DNA from: an uncultured Actinomycetes bacterium
GTDB lineage: Bacteria > Actinomycetota > Actinomycetes > Nanopelagicales > Nanopelagicaceae
Assembly: GCA_903852955.1 (NCBI GenBank)
Contig: CAINSH010000039.1
Coordinates: 1-8,486 of the forward strand
DNA length: 8,486 bases
Direction of reading: 5' to 3'
Each line of letters opens with the position of its first letter. The first letter of the stretch is position 1. Under the pieces are notes generated by a model. It was not told the origin of the DNA. It did not search any database and saw only the letters and a list, made by a program, of their open reading frames with translations. A program made the position numbers and the translations under genes. Below, piece after piece: positions 6,686-8,486 of this stretch.

Positions 6686-7006
6686 CTACACCCGCCAGTG
6701 CTTTTTGACTGAACGCACAGCTTCGATAGTCATCAGTGCGGCGAGTGGGACAACTATAAAAAATAGATATTCTTCAAGCGGAATGCACCATGGCCCGAAG
6801 ATTCCTAGAATTTGAGCTGAATCAAAGCTCCAATGTCCATGTGAGATTGCATATTTATCCCAGGCAACGAACAGGAACGCGATGGGAGCTATTGCTAATG
6901 CTGCCCGCTTAAACTGTTTAAGAACTCCGACTTTGAGAAAAACCTCTAACCAAAATGAACCAATGACAGTGAAAATGATCATCGCCATGTATCCATACTT
7001 TTGCAC
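6686..7006 (-). CDS. crtYc: Lycopene cyclase subunit CrtYc
   Basis: Membrane protein of 106 residues with hydrophobic stretches at about 6-24, 35-49 and 79-97, partner of CrtYd in lycopene cyclisation. PLEEYLFF (76-83) is the hallmark of the lycopene cyclase domain, and the tryptophan-aspartate pair near 49-50 is also usual in the family. The start is GTG at 7006-7004. It has no Shine-Dalgarno sequence but is preceded at six bases by TAGCGT on this strand, so it is probably leaderless. In many actinobacteria crtYc and crtYd follow crtE, crtB and crtI in one operon; here they form a separate unit on the opposite strand, convergent on crtB and divergent from the riboswitch. An internal ATG seven codons in (6988-6986) is a less likely start because it lacks a ribosome-binding site. 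Confidence 0.92.
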   Translation of the reverse strand: MQKYGYMAMIIFTVIGSFWLEVFLKVGVLKQFKRAALAIAPIAFLFVAWDKYAISHGHWSFDSAQILGIFGPWCIPLEEYLFFIVVPLAALMTIEAVRSVKKHWRV

Positions 7007-7012
7007 GAGATA

Positions 7013-7018
7013 ACGCTA
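7013..7018 (-). promoter_or_regulatory. Putative -10 box for crtYc-crtYd
   Basis: On the minus strand this reads TAGCGT, then six bases (TATCTC), then the crtYc GTG, giving a leaderless transcript. Its sequence through the start codon matches the crtE promoter at 11 of 15 positions (TANCGTTANNNCGTG). No clear -35 box. Confidence 0.5.
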
Positions 7019-7022
7019 CTCT
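7017..7022 (+). promoter_or_regulatory. Putative -10 box for the TPP riboswitch-pnuT unit
   Basis: TACTCT lies just before the riboswitch. A start 6-7 bases downstream would fall at about 7028-7029, the first bases of the aptamer. It shares TA 7017-7018 with the opposing crtYc box. No clear -35 box. Confidence 0.4.
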
Positions 7023-7027
7023 AAGAA

Positions 7028-7108
7028 CTACGGGAGCCGCATATGGCTGAGAGGGTTTGAAATTCAAACCGACCGATTGACCCGTCCGGTAATGCGGATG
7101 TGGAAAGG
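7028..7108 (+). promoter_or_regulatory. TPP riboswitch (THI box)
   Basis: Conserved TPP aptamer elements appear in order: GGGAGCC (7032-7038), GGCTGAGA (7045-7052), a P3 hairpin GGTTTG/CAAACC (7054-7059 with 7065-7070), and TTGACCCG followed by a small hairpin CCG-GTAATG-CGG (7086-7097), matching the usual CTGGATAATGCCAG region. P2 pairs GCC (7036-7038) with GGC (7045-7047). P1 is weak; CTAC (7028-7031) with GTGG (7100-7103) is one possible pairing. The 3' end, GTGGAAAGG, contains the Shine-Dalgarno sequence of the next gene with no room for a terminator. The visible mechanism is therefore occlusion of the ribosome-binding site when thiamine diphosphate binds. Confidence 0.92.
7102..7108 (+). 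promoter_or_regulatory. Shine-Dalgarno of pnuT within riboswitch
   Basis: GGAAAGG is six bases before ATG 7115 and is also the 3' edge of the TPP aptamer. It fixes the start at 7115 rather than the in-frame GTG at 7100, which lies inside the aptamer. Confidence 0.85.
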
Positions 7109-7114
7109 ATTAAT

Positions 7115-7690
7115 ATGTCGACCATTATTTTTACCGCCTGGGGCTATGAAGTCTCACTCCTAGAGCTAGTAGCTGCGATAACTTCCTTCATTGGAGTCTG
7201 GTTAGGCACCACCGGAAAACGCATTACTTGGCCTTGGTGGGCATTGAGTAGTGCGTTGTATATGGTTTTCTTTTATCGTGTCGATCTATTTGCCAGCGCT
7301 GGGCTTCAAATAGTTTTTATTCTTGCAGCTATCTGGGGTTGGCGTGATTGGGCTCCAACTGGTGCGGTGCCAGGAATTCTAAATAACCGAAGCCGTGTGT
7401 TCTGGGCGTTAGGGACAGTCGTTTTGGTTGCGGTTTTGACTCCCGTTCTTTCACGTATGGGCGCCGCAGCTACTTGGTCCGATGCTTTTCTACTTATTGG
7501 CTCACTAGTTGCACAAATTTTAATGGTGTACGAAAAGACTGAATCATGGATTTTATGGCTCGTTGTGGATGCTGCCGGAACAATTGAATACGCCTACCTT
7601 GGATATTGGTTCACTGCGGTTTTGTATGCATTATTTACTCTCATTGCAATTTTAGGTTGGAAGCGTTGGTATGACACTCGTAGCAATTGA
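7115..7690 (+). CDS. pnuT: PnuT-type thiamine transporter (PnuC family)
   Basis: Integral membrane protein of 191 residues with about seven hydrophobic helices (roughly 10-30, 40-55, 59-75, 93-110, 120-140, 143-160 and 162-182), the size and topology of the PnuC vitamin transporter family. Tryptophan-rich WPWW (39-42), GWRDW (75-79) and the ESWILW segment (143-148), followed by the conserved last helix ending in GWKRW, are typical. PnuC homologues import nicotinamide riboside, riboflavin (PnuX) or thiamine (PnuT) by facilitated diffusion, with the substrate trapped by phosphorylation. The TPP riboswitch directly upstream makes thiamine, or a thiamine precursor, the likely substrate. The gene overlaps the following kinase gene by 20 bases. 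Family call is strong; substrate is inferred from regulation. Confidence 0.88.
   Translation: MSTIIFTAWGYEVSLLELVAAITSFIGVWLGTTGKRITWPWWALSSALYMVFFYRVDLFASAGLQIVFILAAIWGWRDWAPTGAVPGILNNRSRVFWALGTVVLVAVLTPVLSRMGAAATWSDAFLLIGSLVAQILMVYEKTESWILWLVVDAAGTIEYAYLGYWFTAVLYALFTLIAILGWKRWYDTRSN
7659..7663 (+). promoter_or_regulatory. Shine-Dalgarno for the P-loop kinase gene inside pnuT
   Basis: GGAAG is seven bases before ATG 7671 and lies within the last codons of pnuT, supporting the overlapping start and coupled expression of transporter and kinase. Confidence 0.65.
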
Positions 7691-8168
7691 TGGAAGAGCT
7701 GGTGCGGGCAAGACAATACTTGCTCAACAATTTCTAGAGCAGTGGTCTGCAACAAATACTGTTGCCGTGATTCATATGGATGATCTCTATGATGGTTGGG
7801 ATAATGCGCTGGGAAACAAACTTACTCAAAGCTTAGAAACAATTGTGAAAGCTCATTTAAATCGCGAAGAGTTTGAAATAGATGTTTATAACTGGTCGAC
7901 TATGAAATTTGATACCCGCCGAACAATTAGACCAGTAGATATTCTCATTCTTGAGGGTGTTGGCGCTGGCCAAAAAGCGGTGCGAGATGCGGGAGCAACG
8001 CTGTACTGGCTTGATATTGAACCTGAAATTGGAATTAAAAGAGTTTTGGCTAGAGATGGCGCACAGATAATTGATCAGATGAAGCAATGGCAAATAGACC
8101 AAGAAATCCATTTCCTGGGAGATAAAACACGCGAAAACGCAGAACACATTCAAAGTTCATACGCCTAA
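7671..8168 (+). CDS. Uridine-kinase-like P-loop kinase coupled to pnuT
   Basis: Small cytosolic protein of 165 residues with a Walker A motif GRAGAGKT (8-15), MDDLYDGW (36-43) where uridine-kinase-like enzymes place substrate-binding acidic residues, LILEGVGAG (92-100) as the Walker B-like strand, and an arginine-bearing RVLARDG segment (124-130) that could be the lid. It therefore looks like a nucleoside or small-molecule kinase of the uridine kinase/nicotinamide riboside kinase fold, somewhat shorter than true uridine kinases. It overlaps pnuT by 20 bases and so falls under the same TPP riboswitch. PnuC-type transporters work with a kinase that traps the imported vitamin, so a thiamine or thiamine-precursor kinase is an attractive but unproven role. 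It is not recognisably a classical thiamine pyrophosphokinase or ThiM/ThiD. Members of this family are often annotated only as uridine kinase or (d)CMP kinase; the family is confident, the substrate is not. Confidence 0.75.
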   Translation: MTLVAIDGRAGAGKTILAQQFLEQWSATNTVAVIHMDDLYDGWDNALGNKLTQSLETIVKAHLNREEFEIDVYNWSTMKFDTRRTIRPVDILILEGVGAGQKAVRDAGATLYWLDIEPEIGIKRVLARDGAQIIDQMKQWQIDQEIHFLGDKTRENAEHIQSSYA

Positions 8169-8174
8169 AAGCCC

Positions 8175-8180
8175 TAAAAT
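8175..8180 (+). promoter_or_regulatory. Putative -10 box for the pknL-like gene
   Basis: TAAAAT is close to the TATAAT consensus and ends seven bases before ATG 8188, so the transcript would start on or next to the start codon. There is no Shine-Dalgarno sequence before the ATG, in line with a leaderless mRNA. It lies only seven bases after the stop of the preceding kinase gene. Confidence 0.55.
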
Positions 8181-8187
8181 CGTTCAC

Positions 8188-8486
8188 ATGTCCGATCTAA
8201 CTGGCGAGCTCATCGATGGGCGCTATCAGCTCACTCGCCAAGTAGGAAACGGTGGAATGGCTTCGATCTATGAGGCAATTGATACTCGCTTAGATCGAAA
8301 AGTTGCAGTAAAGATTATGCATCCGCATCTGGCACAGGATGAAGCATTTGTAAATCGTTTTATCCGTGAAGCTAAAGCTGCTGCAGCGCTCTCGCACCCA
8401 AATGTTGTGGCAGTGATGGATCAAGGTTGGAATCAAAATGGTGTACCAGCCGTATTTATTGTTATGGAGCTTATCCAAGGTCACAC
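8188..8486 (+). CDS. pknL: PknL-like serine/threonine protein kinase, 3' end outside window
   Basis: The N-terminal 99 residues of a eukaryotic-type protein kinase lie before the window ends. They begin MSDLTGELIDGRYQL and contain the glycine-rich ATP loop GNGGMASIYEA (20-30, with I in place of the usual V), LDRKVAVKIM with the ATP-binding lysine (about residue 42), the glutamate of the C-helix in FIREAK (about 60), SHPNVVAVMDQG, and the hinge VMELIQG. The catalytic loop, and any transmembrane or PASTA domains, lie beyond the edge. The LDR-VA-K-M, DE-F--RF, VAV-DQG and VMELI pattern resembles mycobacterial PknL more than PknA or PknB. In Mycobacterium tuberculosis pknL lies close to the prenyl synthase gene idsA2, which parallels crtE being nearby here. 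A leaderless ATG start at 8188 is preferred because of the -10 box seven bases upstream. Confidence 0.88.
   Translation, partial: MSDLTGELIDGRYQLTRQVGNGGMASIYEAIDTRLDRKVAVKIMHPHLAQDEAFVNRFIREAKAAAALSHPNVVAVMDQGWNQNGVPAVFIVMELIQGH

Noticed and set aside
7028..7108. Cobalamin or FMN riboswitch instead of TPP
   Set aside because: CTGAGA and the CCG-GTAATG-CGG element are THI-box features, and the other classes' conserved boxes are absent.
7100..7114. GTG start at 7100 for pnuT
   Set aside because: It lies in the aptamer and ahead of the Shine-Dalgarno; ATG 7115 is correctly spaced.
8290..8484. 64-residue open frame on the minus strand
   Set aside because: It is antisense to the strongly recognisable PknL-like kinase domain and has no protein-like features.
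1..8486. CRISPR arrays, tRNA or rRNA genes, insertion sequences, integrases
   Set aside because: No regularly spaced repeats, cloverleaf sequences, rRNA segments or transposase/recombinase motifs were seen; the window reads as chromosomal core and pigment genes.

Overview
The window is a gene-dense stretch of a low-GC actinobacterial chromosome. Four things point to Actinobacteria: a lycopene cyclase split into two small subunits (CrtYc and CrtYd), a PknL-like Ser/Thr kinase, GTG or ATG starts placed 6-7 bases behind TANNNT -10 boxes (leaderless promoters), and a TPP riboswitch that ends on a Shine-Dalgarno sequence. The AT-rich codon use, near-absent intergenic DNA and overlapping convergent genes fit a streamlined freshwater lineage such as acI/Nanopelagicales. 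That placement is inference, since no taxonomic marker gene lies in the window.

Layout. Positions 1-2387 (+) hold the 3' part of a carotenoid-type family 2 glycosyltransferase and a CrtD-like desaturase, coupled by an ATGA overlap. Positions 2338-2964 (-) hold a CDP-alcohol phosphatidyltransferase-like membrane protein that converges on crtD and diverges from crtE. Positions 2987-6421 (+) hold a tight crtE-crtI-crtB operon (GGPP synthase, phytoene desaturase, phytoene synthase). Positions 6384-7006 (-) hold crtYc and crtYd, convergent on crtB. Positions 7017-8168 (+) hold a TPP riboswitch, a PnuT-type thiamine transporter and a translationally coupled uridine-kinase-like P-loop kinase. Positions 8188-8486 (+) hold the start of a PknL-like Ser/Thr kinase that runs off the right edge. 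No stretch over 300 bases lacks a gene; the longest non-coding stretch, about 108 bases (7007-7114), is filled by a divergent promoter and the riboswitch.

How it works together. CrtE makes GGPP, CrtB condenses two GGPP to phytoene, CrtI desaturates phytoene to lycopene, and CrtYc/CrtYd cyclise one or both ends. The CrtD-like desaturase and the glycosyltransferase suggest a further modified, possibly monocyclic, glycosylated carotenoid. The hydratase expected for that route (CruF- or CrtC-like) is not in the window.

The most promising leads are (i) the riboswitch-PnuT-kinase unit, where the kinase is a candidate vitamin-trapping enzyme, and (ii) two divergent promoters with the same geometry, whose opposing -10 boxes share one TA step, both serving crt genes.
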